The notes under the pieces were generated by a model. That model was not told where the DNA came from, did not search any database, and worked only from the letters and a program-made list of their open reading frames with translations. Made by a program: the position numbers and the translations under genes. 31,928 nt of DNA from Lachnospiraceae bacterium UBA7109. Lineage in GTDB: Bacteria > Bacillota > Clostridia > Lachnospirales > Lachnospiraceae. This document shows, piece by piece, positions 1 to 6,124 of this stretch (positions are counted from its first letter, which is position 1; each line of letters begins with the position of its first letter). The DNA lies in contig DKYD01000062.1 of NCBI GenBank assembly GCA_002492335.1, forward strand, positions 16,397 through 48,324, written 5' to 3'.

Positions 1-2
1 AC

Positions 3-152
3 ACAACATATCACATATGGGAACAGTATCCGATATATCTGCGGAAACAATTTTGGAAAGAACATACATTTTGGACGGACGGATATTTTGCATGTAGTGT
101 CGGTAATGTTTCAGAAGAAATGCCGCGGAAATATATAGAAAATCAGGGATGA
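3..152 (+). CDS. tnpA: IS200/IS605 TnpA (Y1 transposase), C-terminal fragment
   Basis: The reading frame is open from the window edge to a TGA at 150-152. It encodes about 49 residues that include FWTDGYFACSVGNVSEE and then KYIENQG, which matches the usual C-terminal end of IS200-type TnpA. In the family this is a small HUH/Y1 enzyme that cuts and rejoins single-stranded ends. The catalytic tyrosine and HUH motif lie upstream of the window, so its integrity cannot be judged. The stop is 13 bases before the tnpB start, and the tnpB ribosome site (GAGGAGG) sits in that gap. Confidence 0.85.
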   Translation, partial: TTYHIWEQYPIYLRKQFWKEHTFWTDGYFACSVGNVSEEMPRKYIENQG

Positions 153-165
153 GGAGGCGCGGTCA

Positions 166-1269
166 ATGCTAAAGGCATATAAATACAGAATTTATCCCAA
201 TAAAGATCAGGAAGAAGTTCTTGCAAAGACATTTGGCTGCTGCCGCTTTGTTTACAATCAGACATTGGCATACCGGAAAGAGAAATATGAGAAAGAAAAG
301 AAATCCATGAGCAGAACCGATTGTAATAATTACTGCAACAGGGAATTAAAGACACAGTATGAATGGTTAAAAGAAGTAGATAAATTTTCCCTGACAAATG
401 CTATATATAACATGGATTCCGCATATCAGAAATTCTTCAAAGAGAATGCAGGATATCCGAAATACAAAAGCAAACATGACAGCCGTAAATCATATACGAC
501 AAATTTTACGAATGGAAATATCAGCGTGGGATTTGAGACCGGGAAGATAAAACTTCCCAAGCTAAAGCAGGTCAGGGCGAAACTGCACAGAAAATTCACC
601 GGGCAAATAAAGTCGGCAACAGTATCTTGGGCTCCGAGTGGGAAATATTATGTTTCTGTTTTAGTAGAGACGGAACATGAGGCATTAGCGGAAACAGGAG
701 GTAAAATTGGTCTGGATTTAGGGCTTAAAGACTTATGTATTGCATCAGACGGACGGAAATATAAGAATCCCCAAACACTGGCAAAAGAGGAAAGGAAGCT
801 TAAGAAACTGCAAAGACAGTTGCCACATAAAGAAAAAGGAAGCAATAATTATAATAAAACAAGGAAACAGATAGCGTTATGCCATGAGAAGATAACAAAC
901 ACTAGAAAAGATTATCTGCATAAGATATCGCATGAGATTATCAGCGAAAACCAAGTGATAGTATCAGAGGATCTGCAAATAAAAAACATGGTAAAAAATC
1001 ATCGTCTGGCAAAATCCATATCGGATGCATCATGGTATGAGCTGACAAGACAGTTAGAGTATAAGGCGGAATGGAACAAAAGGAAATATATCAAAATAGA
1101 CACATTCTATGCCAGCAGCCAGTTGTGTTCAGGTTGTGGCTATCAAAACGCAGACACAAAAGATATGTCAGTAAGGAAATGGATATGCCCAAAATGTGGA
1201 GCAGAGCATGACAGGGATGTTAATGCTGCGAAAAACATATTGGCAGAAGGGTTAAGACAAATAGCATAA
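166..1269 (+). CDS. tnpB: TnpB, RNA-guided RuvC nuclease of IS200/IS605
   Basis: This 367-residue protein has the full TnpB layout. An N-terminal helical region begins MLKAYKYRIYP. RuvC motif I is IGLDLGLKDL (Asp184), RuvC II is VSEDLQIKNM (Glu268), a four-cysteine zinc finger uses Cys321, Cys324, Cys341 and Cys344, and RuvC III is HDRDVNAAKNIL (Asp351). All three catalytic acids are present and there is no frameshift, so it may be active. TnpB proteins are known to be directed by an RNA from the element's right end to cut DNA beside a target-adjacent motif, which helps the element persist. The ATG is preceded by GAGGAGG. The gene ends 108 bp before the predicted right end. Confidence 0.95.
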   Translation: MLKAYKYRIYPNKDQEEVLAKTFGCCRFVYNQTLAYRKEKYEKEKKSMSRTDCNNYCNRELKTQYEWLKEVDKFSLTNAIYNMDSAYQKFFKENAGYPKYKSKHDSRKSYTTNFTNGNISVGFETGKIKLPKLKQVRAKLHRKFTGQIKSATVSWAPSGKYYVSVLVETEHEALAETGGKIGLDLGLKDLCIASDGRKYKNPQTLAKEERKLKKLQRQLPHKEKGSNNYNKTRKQIALCHEKITNTRKDYLHKISHEIISENQVIVSEDLQIKNMVKNHRLAKSISDASWYELTRQLEYKAEWNKRKYIKIDTFYASSQLCSGCGYQNADTKDMSVRKWICPKCGAEHDRDVNAAKNILAEGLRQIA

Positions 1270-1395
1270 AGAAACCTGTATAGGGCAGGGACTGCCCGAA
1301 TAAACGCCTGTGGAGATAGTAGGTTACGAGGTCGATGAAGCAGGAAGCCCATTGGCTTTAGACAATGGGTAGTTCACTAGATATGGCAATTTAAG
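1190..1395 (+). ncRNA. Predicted TnpB guide RNA (omegaRNA/reRNA) and its guide
   Basis: In this family the guide RNA overlaps the end of tnpB, runs through the right end, and finishes with about 16-20 bases of flanking DNA that act as the guide. Here 1270-1377 is non-coding and contains short inverted segments and the terminal hairpin (1348-1369). The predicted guide is the flank just after TTCAC, beginning TAGATATGGCAATTTAAG at 1378. The 5' end of the RNA is a guess. Placement rests on family knowledge and the element border, not on a covariance match. Confidence 0.55.
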
Positions 1396-1408
1396 AAAGG
1401 GTGATTTT

Positions 1409-1690
1409 ATGACTTTTACAGATGTGAGGATTAAGGTGCCAGAAGAAATGGCTATGTATTTACGTCCGCAGAATCAGCGGGCGGAAATGGAGAGAAATGC
1501 ATTACTTCTTTACCCATATATTAACAATAAAACTATTTCCCACGGAAGAGCTGCGGAAATTTTGGGAATTTCCAAGTATGATTTAATTGAATTGTATAAT
1601 CAAATGGGATTGTCATATCTTTCTATGGATATTTCAGAAATTGAAGATGAAGTTGCTAATTGGGAAAAATTAAAGGGGGAATTGATTTGA
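1409..1690 (+). CDS. UPF0175-family antitoxin-like protein
   Basis: The product has 93 residues. The N-terminal half (DVRIKVPEEMAMYL) resembles the small strand-helix start of UPF0175 proteins. The middle (ISHGRAAEILGISKYDLIELYNQMGLSY) reads as a helix-turn-helix of the kind seen in this family. UPF0175 genes commonly sit directly before a DUF3368 PIN-like gene, as here, and are proposed antitoxins that also bind DNA. The stop overlaps the next gene's TTG start by 4 bases, which suggests coupled translation. The ribosome site AAGAAAGGGTG lies at 1393-1403. The IS right end is only 31 bp upstream of the start codon, so the native promoter may have been displaced. Confidence 0.75.
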   Translation: MTFTDVRIKVPEEMAMYLRPQNQRAEMERNALLLYPYINNKTISHGRAAEILGISKYDLIELYNQMGLSYLSMDISEIEDEVANWEKLKGELI

Positions 1691-2190
1691 TAGTAGTTTC
1701 TGATACGACACCGCTAATTTCCCTTATGAAGATTGGGCAGTTAAATTTAATCAATCATCTATTTGGAGAAGTACAGATTCCAAATGCTGTTTATGAAGAA
1801 CTCGTTTCTAACACAAGATTCCCAGGTGAAAGCAGACAAATCAGAGAATGTGCATTTATAAAGCGGGTGGAAGTCACAGATGTACAATCTGTAAATCTGT
1901 TGAGGCGTTCTGCCGGATTGGATGCGGGAGAGAGTGAGGCGATTGTTTTATCGGATTCATTGAGTGTTTCGTTACTGCTTATGGATGAGGTAAAGGGGCG
2001 TCAAGTCGCTATGCAGATGGGAATTCAAATAATGGGAACAATTGGGATGCTTTTGACGGCATATAAGGAAGAACTGCTGTCTAAAGAAGAAATTCTGCAG
2101 TGTATAGATATCTTGAAAGCGGCTGGGCGACATATTAGCGAAAGGTTGTATAAGCAGCTTATAGAGAAGATGTCTGATTCGGATGCCTGA
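1687..2190 (+). CDS. DUF3368 PIN-like toxin
   Basis: The protein has 167 residues if started at TTG 1687, which is 6 bases after a GGGGGA ribosome site and overlaps the antitoxin stop. A longer TTG start at 1660 is possible but lacks such a site. The sequence begins IVVSDTTPLISL (Asp6), then has YEELV (Glu37/38), LDAGESEAIVLSDS (Asp79, Glu82/84) and LLLMDEVKGRQVA (Asp100). These are the acidic positions expected of a PIN-fold nuclease. Family knowledge makes it a likely RNase toxin paired with the upstream UPF0175 protein; the target is unknown. Confidence 0.75.
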   Translation: MIVVSDTTPLISLMKIGQLNLINHLFGEVQIPNAVYEELVSNTRFPGESRQIRECAFIKRVEVTDVQSVNLLRRSAGLDAGESEAIVLSDSLSVSLLLMDEVKGRQVAMQMGIQIMGTIGMLLTAYKEELLSKEEILQCIDILKAAGRHISERLYKQLIEKMSDSDA

Positions 2191-2205
2191 TTTTAAACTT
2201 TTTGG

Positions 2206-2234
2206 TTGACATTCCTACAAAATAATGAGAAAAT
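2206..2234 (+). promoter_or_regulatory. Candidate promoter giving a leaderless rhomboid mRNA
   Basis: A perfect -35 TTGACA (2206-2211) is followed after 17 bases by GAAAAT (2229-2234), which matches 4 of 6 consensus -10 positions. The expected transcription start is near 2241, which is the rhomboid ATG itself. No Shine-Dalgarno sequence is visible before that ATG. Both facts fit a leaderless transcript, but the -10 is weak. Confidence 0.35.
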
Positions 2235-2240
2235 TTCAAT

Positions 2241-2837
2241 ATGAAAAAACCAGTTTGTACCATTAGTTTAGTAGTTGTAAATGTAGCCGTGTTTATTGTC
2301 CTTTCTTTTTGGGGAAGGACGGAGGATGCCCGGTTTATGTTAGAACATGGAGCTATGTATACGCCATATATTACAGGTTATGGCGAGTATTACCGGATTT
2401 TTACGGCTATGTTTCTTCATTTTGGATTTGAACATTTATTTAATAATATGCTGTCGCTTTTTGTTATGGGGCGGATACTCGAAGCAGAAGTCGGCAAGTG
2501 GAAATTTTTGCTTATATACTTTATAAGCGGCATCTGCGGGGGTGTTTTGTCTTTGTGCCACGATATCATAATCGGACAAAATGCAGTTGCGGCAGGTGCA
2601 TCAGGAGCTATTTTTGGACTCATAGGCGCGGTATTATACATTGCAATACGAAGACGGGGAAGAGCCGGGAATATATCCGGCAGAGGTCTTCTGGTTATGA
2701 CTATACTGAGTCTGTATCTGGGATACGCGGAAGGCGGAATAGATAACTTTGCACATATCGGAGGTTTGATCGGAGGTATCATACTTGCCGTTATTTTATA
2801 TCGTGATAGTAAAAGTAGTGCCTGTTCCGGGTTCTGA
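2241..2837 (+). CDS. Rhomboid-family intramembrane serine protease
   Basis: The 198-residue membrane protein has about six hydrophobic segments. The catalytic serine lies in GASGAIFG (Ser121) and the catalytic histidine in FAHIGGLIGG (His172). The HxxxN pair in the second segment (His65, Asn69) that stabilises the active site is also present. Rhomboids cleave membrane proteins within or beside a transmembrane helix; the substrate here is not predictable. The length equals that of a minimal bacterial rhomboid. Its last 42 bp overlap, tail to tail, the end of the histidine kinase gene on the other strand. No clear ribosome site precedes the ATG. Confidence 0.92.
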   Translation: MKKPVCTISLVVVNVAVFIVLSFWGRTEDARFMLEHGAMYTPYITGYGEYYRIFTAMFLHFGFEHLFNNMLSLFVMGRILEAEVGKWKFLLIYFISGICGGVLSLCHDIIIGQNAVAAGASGAIFGLIGAVLYIAIRRRGRAGNISGRGLLVMTILSLYLGYAEGGIDNFAHIGGLIGGIILAVILYRDSKSSACSGF

Positions 2838-3536
2838 TGATACGGTCAGTGTTCCGCCGTGTGCTTTTACGATACGGCGGGCAATGGGAAGACCAAGTCC
2901 GGTACCGTCCGTTTTACAGGTGACAAATGGTTCAAATATATGTTCCAGATTTTCCGGGGTGATGCCGATACCATTGTCGGTGATCGTGATCTTAATCGTT
3001 TTGCCGGAAAGGGTATCGGGCATAGCTGCATGGAATGTAATGCATGGAGAGGCGCTGATTTCAGAGACCGCTTCCCGTGCGTTTTTCAATAAGTTTATAA
3101 GGACTGCGCGGAGTTTGATACCATCCGCGTGTATGACAGGCAGTCCGGGTTCAATTTTTGAAGTAAATTGAATATCTGTGTCAATTAATGATGAAGCAAA
3201 AGACAGAGCCAGGGACTTGAGGAAAGTCTCCGTATCTAATGGGGAGATTGATAAGCGCCCGCCATTGTTATAGGAAGAGAGGTCTCCCAGAAGCTGCGTC
3301 ATATATTCGATATCCTGATGAAGAGAATCCCAATGTTTAAATGTATGTACCTCCGGGTGGGCTGATTCGATCAGTTGAAGCGTGCTGTATACGAGAGTCA
3401 GGGGATTACGTATTTCGTGGCTTATGGAGCTTACCTCCATACGGTGAGATTCCAGAAGCCGTGACAGAAGCTCCGCTTTTTGTGGACTCTCATTCATAAT
3501 TTGTTTTAATTTGTCGTAGTCAGTTTCAGTAAACAT
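2796..3536 (-). CDS. Soluble sensor histidine kinase (HisKA + HATPase), no sensor domain
   Basis: The product has 246 residues with no membrane segment and only about 35 residues before the phospho-acceptor. His40 lies in SSISHEIRNPLT, followed by an ATPase domain with LINLLKNAREAV (N box), DNGIGI (G1) and GTGLGLPIARRIV (G2). The SHEIRNPLT form of the H box is typical of NtrB-like and sporulation-type kinases. A cytoplasmic kinase without an adjacent response regulator in a spore-former could feed a phosphorelay such as Spo0A; this is inference. The start follows a GGACGG site. Its 3' end overlaps the rhomboid gene by 42 bp. Confidence 0.88.
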   Translation of the reverse strand: MFTETDYDKLKQIMNESPQKAELLSRLLESHRMEVSSISHEIRNPLTLVYSTLQLIESAHPEVHTFKHWDSLHQDIEYMTQLLGDLSSYNNGGRLSISPLDTETFLKSLALSFASSLIDTDIQFTSKIEPGLPVIHADGIKLRAVLINLLKNAREAVSEISASPCITFHAAMPDTLSGKTIKITITDNGIGITPENLEHIFEPFVTCKTDGTGLGLPIARRIVKAHGGTLTVSSEPGTGTTFTITI

Positions 3537-3553
3537 AGCATTTTCCGTCCTTT

Positions 3554-3570
3554 CTGAACTATCAGTTTAG
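3554..3570. promoter_or_regulatory. Short inverted repeat in the kinase/HIT divergent region
   Basis: CTGAACT (3554-3560) and AGTTTAG (3564-3570) form a 7-bp inverted repeat with one mismatch and a 3-base centre. It lies 18-34 bp upstream of the histidine kinase start and 55 bp upstream of the HIT start, so it could be an operator. No family is recognised and a chance repeat of this size is plausible. Confidence 0.2.
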
Positions 3571-3624
3571 CATCGGCGGTTAAAATAATCAATCACTTTA
3601 TTATGAAGAAAGAAGGATTTGAAT

Positions 3625-4038
3625 ATGAAAGATGAAAATTGCATTTTCTGTAAGCTTGCAAATGGCGAGATTCCGACAGCTACTTTGTATGAAGATGAGA
3701 GCTTCAGGATTATACTGGATGCAAGCCCGGCCTCAAAAGGACATGCTCTGATTCTTCCGAAGGAGCATTATGCGAATTTGTATGAGCTGGATGATGCGGT
3801 TGCATCAAAGGTTCTGCCTCTTGCTAAAAAATTAATTAAAAAGCTTACAGAAATTCTCGGATGTGACGGTTACAATATTGTACAGAATAATGGTGAGACA
3901 GCAGGGCAGACGGTATTCCATTACCATATGCACCTGATCCCAAGATATAAGGGTGATACGGTAGGACTGGGCTGGAATATGGGAAAACTGACGGAAGAAG
4001 ACAAAGAAGAGATTCTTTCTAAAATGAAGTCAATATAA
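3625..4038 (+). CDS. HIT family protein (histidine triad nucleotide hydrolase)
   Basis: The 137-residue protein contains CIFCKLANGEIP near the N-terminus, with two cysteines of the usual zinc site. The histidine triad FHYHMHLIP lies near residues 98-106 in a normal HIT arrangement. HIT proteins hydrolyse nucleotide phosphoramidates or dinucleoside polyphosphates. The ATG at 3625 is chosen over a TTG at 3619 because AAGAAGGA lies 7 bases upstream and homologs start near MKDENCIFC. The sigma factor gene follows after 23 bp on the same strand and may be co-transcribed. Confidence 0.93.
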   Translation: MKDENCIFCKLANGEIPTATLYEDESFRIILDASPASKGHALILPKEHYANLYELDDAVASKVLPLAKKLIKKLTEILGCDGYNIVQNNGETAGQTVFHYHMHLIPRYKGDTVGLGWNMGKLTEEDKEEILSKMKSI

Positions 4039-4061
4039 AAGAAAAAGGAAAACAACAGGCA

Positions 4062-4610
4062 ATGAAGGCTATTGGAAGAGCCGCGTTTGATGCAATTTAT
4101 GAAGAAAACATAGAAAGTGTATATAAAACGGCGCTGTTTTATTCCGGTAACCACCATGCGGCAGAAGAAGTTACGCAGACAGTTTTCATGAAATTATATG
4201 TAAATATTGAAAATGTTAATCTGGATGCGGTAAATTCATGGCTTTTAACAGCAGCCAAGCATATGGCGTTGAATTATCAGAGAGAAATCAAGCGGGAAGT
4301 TCTGATGGAAGAGGTTGAGGTATCAGATGAACTGGTACCTTATGTGCCCAGCTCGGAGGATATTGTGCTACAGAAGCTTAAGAAAGAAGAGCGCAGAGAA
4401 CTTGCCGGAAATATATTTTCTGAACTATACAGAGTAAATCCAAGATGGTATGAGGCAGTGACAATTACCTATTTCCTGGAGAAGCCAGGGAAAGAAGTGG
4501 CAGAAATTATGGGAGTCAATCTGGATACGTTATATAGTATGCTGTATCGTGCGAAGCGGTGGATAAAGAAGAATTATGAAGAACAGTATGGTCGGCTGGA
4601 CGTTAAATAA
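4062..4610 (+). CDS. RNA polymerase sigma factor, ECF-like (sigma-70 family)
   Basis: The 182-residue protein has a region 2 segment (YEENIESVYKTALFYSGN, then AAEEVTQTVFMKLYVN, then WLLTAAKHMALNYQR). A variable acidic linker follows, then a region 4 helix-turn-helix (GKEVAEIMGVNLDTLYSMLYRAKRWIKK). This two-domain layout is that of extracytoplasmic-function sigma factors. Such genes in Lachnospiraceae are often next to a DUF4367 membrane protein that may act as the anti-sigma factor. Here a DUF4367 gene is found 1.5 kb away, separated by murG on the opposite strand and a repeat element. It follows the HIT gene closely and is ended by a strong terminator. Confidence 0.85.
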   Translation: MKAIGRAAFDAIYEENIESVYKTALFYSGNHHAAEEVTQTVFMKLYVNIENVNLDAVNSWLLTAAKHMALNYQREIKREVLMEEVEVSDELVPYVPSSEDIVLQKLKKEERRELAGNIFSELYRVNPRWYEAVTITYFLEKPGKEVAEIMGVNLDTLYSMLYRAKRWIKKNYEEQYGRLDVK

Positions 4611-4640
4611 AAACAGGTGTCACATTTTGACACCTGTTTT
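4610..4640. terminator. Bidirectional intrinsic terminator between the sigma gene and murG
   Basis: AAACAGGTGTCA (4611-4622) and TGACACCTGTTT (4628-4639) form a perfect 12-bp stem, 13 with the flanking A/T pair, around a 5-base loop. A/T-rich tails on both sides suit termination of the sigma factor gene on the plus strand and of murG on the minus strand. Confidence 0.85.
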
Positions 4641-4686
4641 CTGATAGTGCTTCATAAAGACACGATCGGGTAAACCTGGTCATTGA

Positions 4687-5748
4687 TCAGGTTAAGGATT
4701 CTATCAGATCAATAATTGTGTCAATGGAATTTTGCTGAGAGGAATTTTTCATAGTTTCTATGTAAGATTCCCGATTGGCATATAATTCATTGACAGATTT
4801 GAGGAGAAGCTCGTCAGTCAGTTCTTCCTCCTCCAGAACGATACTGAATCCCTGCCGTTCAAATGAGCGTGCATTCAGAATCTGGTCTCCGCGGCTTGCG
4901 TTTGCGGAAAGCGGAATCAGGAGATTCGGCTTGTGTAAAGCCAGAAGTTCACAGATGGCATTAGCTCCGGCTCTTGAAATGACAATGTCCGTCAGTGCGA
5001 AAAGATGGCGCAGTTCTTCTTTAATATACTCAAATTGCGCGTATCCTTTCAGACCATCCAGTGAACTGTCCAGTTTTCCTTTTCCACACAGATGGATGAC
5101 CTGATAAGATTTCAGCAGCTTGGGAAGGATGGAGCGAACCGCTTCATTGACAGCTACAGCGCCAAGGCTTCCGCCGACAACCATAATGACCGGTTTGTCA
5201 TCCGTGAAATGCAGGAATTCCAGTGCGCGGTAACGGTCTCCGGACAACAGCTCCTGACGGATCGGGGATCCGGTCAGAACCGCCTTTCCCTCCGGGAGAT
5301 GCTCCAGCGTTTCCGGGAAATTACAGCATACCTTTGATGCGGAAGGAATGGAAAGCTTGTTTGCCAGCCCCGGAGTCATGTCTGACTCGTGTATAATGGC
5401 GGGAACGTGACAGCTTTTCGCGGCAAGAACAACCGGAACGGATACAAATCCGCCTTTGGAAAATATAATATCCGGTTTTAATATTTTTACCAGTTTCTTC
5501 GCTTCATGAAGACCTTTGACTACGCGGAAGGGGTCTGTGAAGTTCTGAACGCTGAAATAACGCCGGAGTTTTCCGGTGGAAATTCCGTGATAAGGAATGC
5601 CGAACTGTTCGATCAGGTCTTTTTCCATGCCGTTATAGGAGCCGATGTAATGAATGTCATACTTTAATTCTTTCAGGCGCGGCAACAGAGCAATATTCGG
5701 TGTGACGTGTCCGGCTGTACCGCCTCCTGTTAAGATAATCCGTTTCAT
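4687..5748 (-). CDS. murG: MurG, lipid II synthase (GlcNAc transferase)
   Basis: The product has 353 residues from the ATG at 5748, which follows a strong AAGGAGG site. The longer open frame to 5844 lacks such a site and lies inside the predicted leader. The N-terminal GGGTAGHVTPNIAL is the MurG glycine-rich loop. FSKGGFVSVPVVLAA, HESDMTPGLANKL, GGSLGA and SRAGANAICELLAL with PLSANASRGDQ are the family's donor- and acceptor-site motifs. MurG adds N-acetylglucosamine to lipid I at the inner membrane face. It stands alone here rather than in a division and cell-wall cluster, so it may be an additional copy. Confidence 0.95.
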   Translation of the reverse strand: MKRIILTGGGTAGHVTPNIALLPRLKELKYDIHYIGSYNGMEKDLIEQFGIPYHGISTGKLRRYFSVQNFTDPFRVVKGLHEAKKLVKILKPDIIFSKGGFVSVPVVLAAKSCHVPAIIHESDMTPGLANKLSIPSASKVCCNFPETLEHLPEGKAVLTGSPIRQELLSGDRYRALEFLHFTDDKPVIMVVGGSLGAVAVNEAVRSILPKLLKSYQVIHLCGKGKLDSSLDGLKGYAQFEYIKEELRHLFALTDIVISRAGANAICELLALHKPNLLIPLSANASRGDQILNARSFERQGFSIVLEEEELTDELLLKSVNELYANRESYIETMKNSSQQNSIDTIIDLIESLT

Positions 5749-5802
5749 AATGCCCTCCTTTGGGTTAAACGATATATTTAAGATGGCGGGGCTTTTGACC
5801 CC

Positions 5803-5857
5803 AACTATAATGCCTGCGGATTGTTTCGCGCTGTGCGCTCTCACAATCCTGCATTAT
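5803..5857 (-). promoter_or_regulatory. Hairpin in the predicted murG 5' leader
   Basis: Nested arms lie at 5807-5813/5851-5857 (ATAATGC/GCATTAT), 5818-5824/5843-5849 (GGATTGT/ACAATCC) and 5828-5831/5835-5838 (GCGC/GCGC). They form one extended hairpin at the very 5' end of the predicted transcript. A smaller GGGG/CCCC hairpin (5788-5802) follows. It may protect the message end or regulate murG; no known leader family is recognised. Confidence 0.4.
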
Positions 5858-5863
5858 ATTTAT

Positions 5864-5891
5864 ATTATACGTTTCTGAAAGATTTGGTCAA
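5864..5891 (-). promoter_or_regulatory. Predicted murG promoter
   Basis: On the minus strand TTGACC (5891-5886) is followed after 16 bases by a perfect TATAAT (5869-5864). The expected transcription start is near 5857, giving a leader of about 109 bases before the murG ATG. This is one of the best housekeeping-type promoters visible in the window. Confidence 0.65.
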
Positions 5892-5920
5892 GAGAGAATA
5901 GTAATTGTATCTGAACTGTT

Positions 5921-6093
5921 GTAACAGTTCAGCCATGCCCTGTAAGATACGCGCATCATGCTCGCATGAATGAGCGCATCTTACAGGGCATGAACGGAAC
6001 GCCCATTCATGAGCAAAAACAGCTGCGCAGCAGCGGAGAAGCGTCGTAAGACGCGTTTTGCGAATGGTTAATGGGCGTGGGCTGAACTGTTAC
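5921..6093 (+). repeat. Structured leader repeat, copy 1 (before the DUF4367 gene)
   Basis: The 173-bp element has perfect 14-bp terminal inverted repeats, GTAACAGTTCAGCC at the left and its complement at the right. Inside are a perfect 14-bp stem (5935-5948 with 5978-5991), a small TCATGC/GCATGA hairpin, and a second arm with GCGTC/GACGC (6041-6045/6050-6054). It is directly flanked by the 8-bp repeat GAACTGTT (5913-5920 and 6094-6101). The right end is 31 bp before the DUF4367 start. Two related copies lie at 8063 and 8291. It could be a small non-autonomous mobile element, a cis-regulatory RNA, or both. Confidence 0.8.
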
Positions 6094-6124
6094 GAACTGT
6101 TATATTTTATGAGGTAGATATTAT

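Larger units (their letters stand above)
1..1377 (+). mobile_element. IS200/IS605-family element, right part (left end outside window)
   Basis: The order is the tnpA tail, then tnpB on the same strand, then a non-coding right end closed by a hairpin. The hairpin arms CCCATTG (1348-1354) and CAATGGG (1363-1369) are followed by TTCAC ending at 1377, a typical subterminal hairpin and cleavage position for this family. These elements move as single-stranded DNA without target duplication, so no flanking repeat is expected. The left end and most of tnpA lie upstream of the window. The exact right border is inferred from the hairpin and could be off by a few bases. Confidence 0.85.

Noticed and set aside
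2785..3171. Plus-strand open frame antisense to the histidine kinase
   Set aside because: The kinase on the other strand has complete domain motifs; this frame has none and no ribosome site.
5749..5844. N-terminal extension of MurG
   Set aside because: It would place the start inside the predicted 5' leader, lacks a ribosome site, and homologs begin at the MKRIILTGGG methionine.
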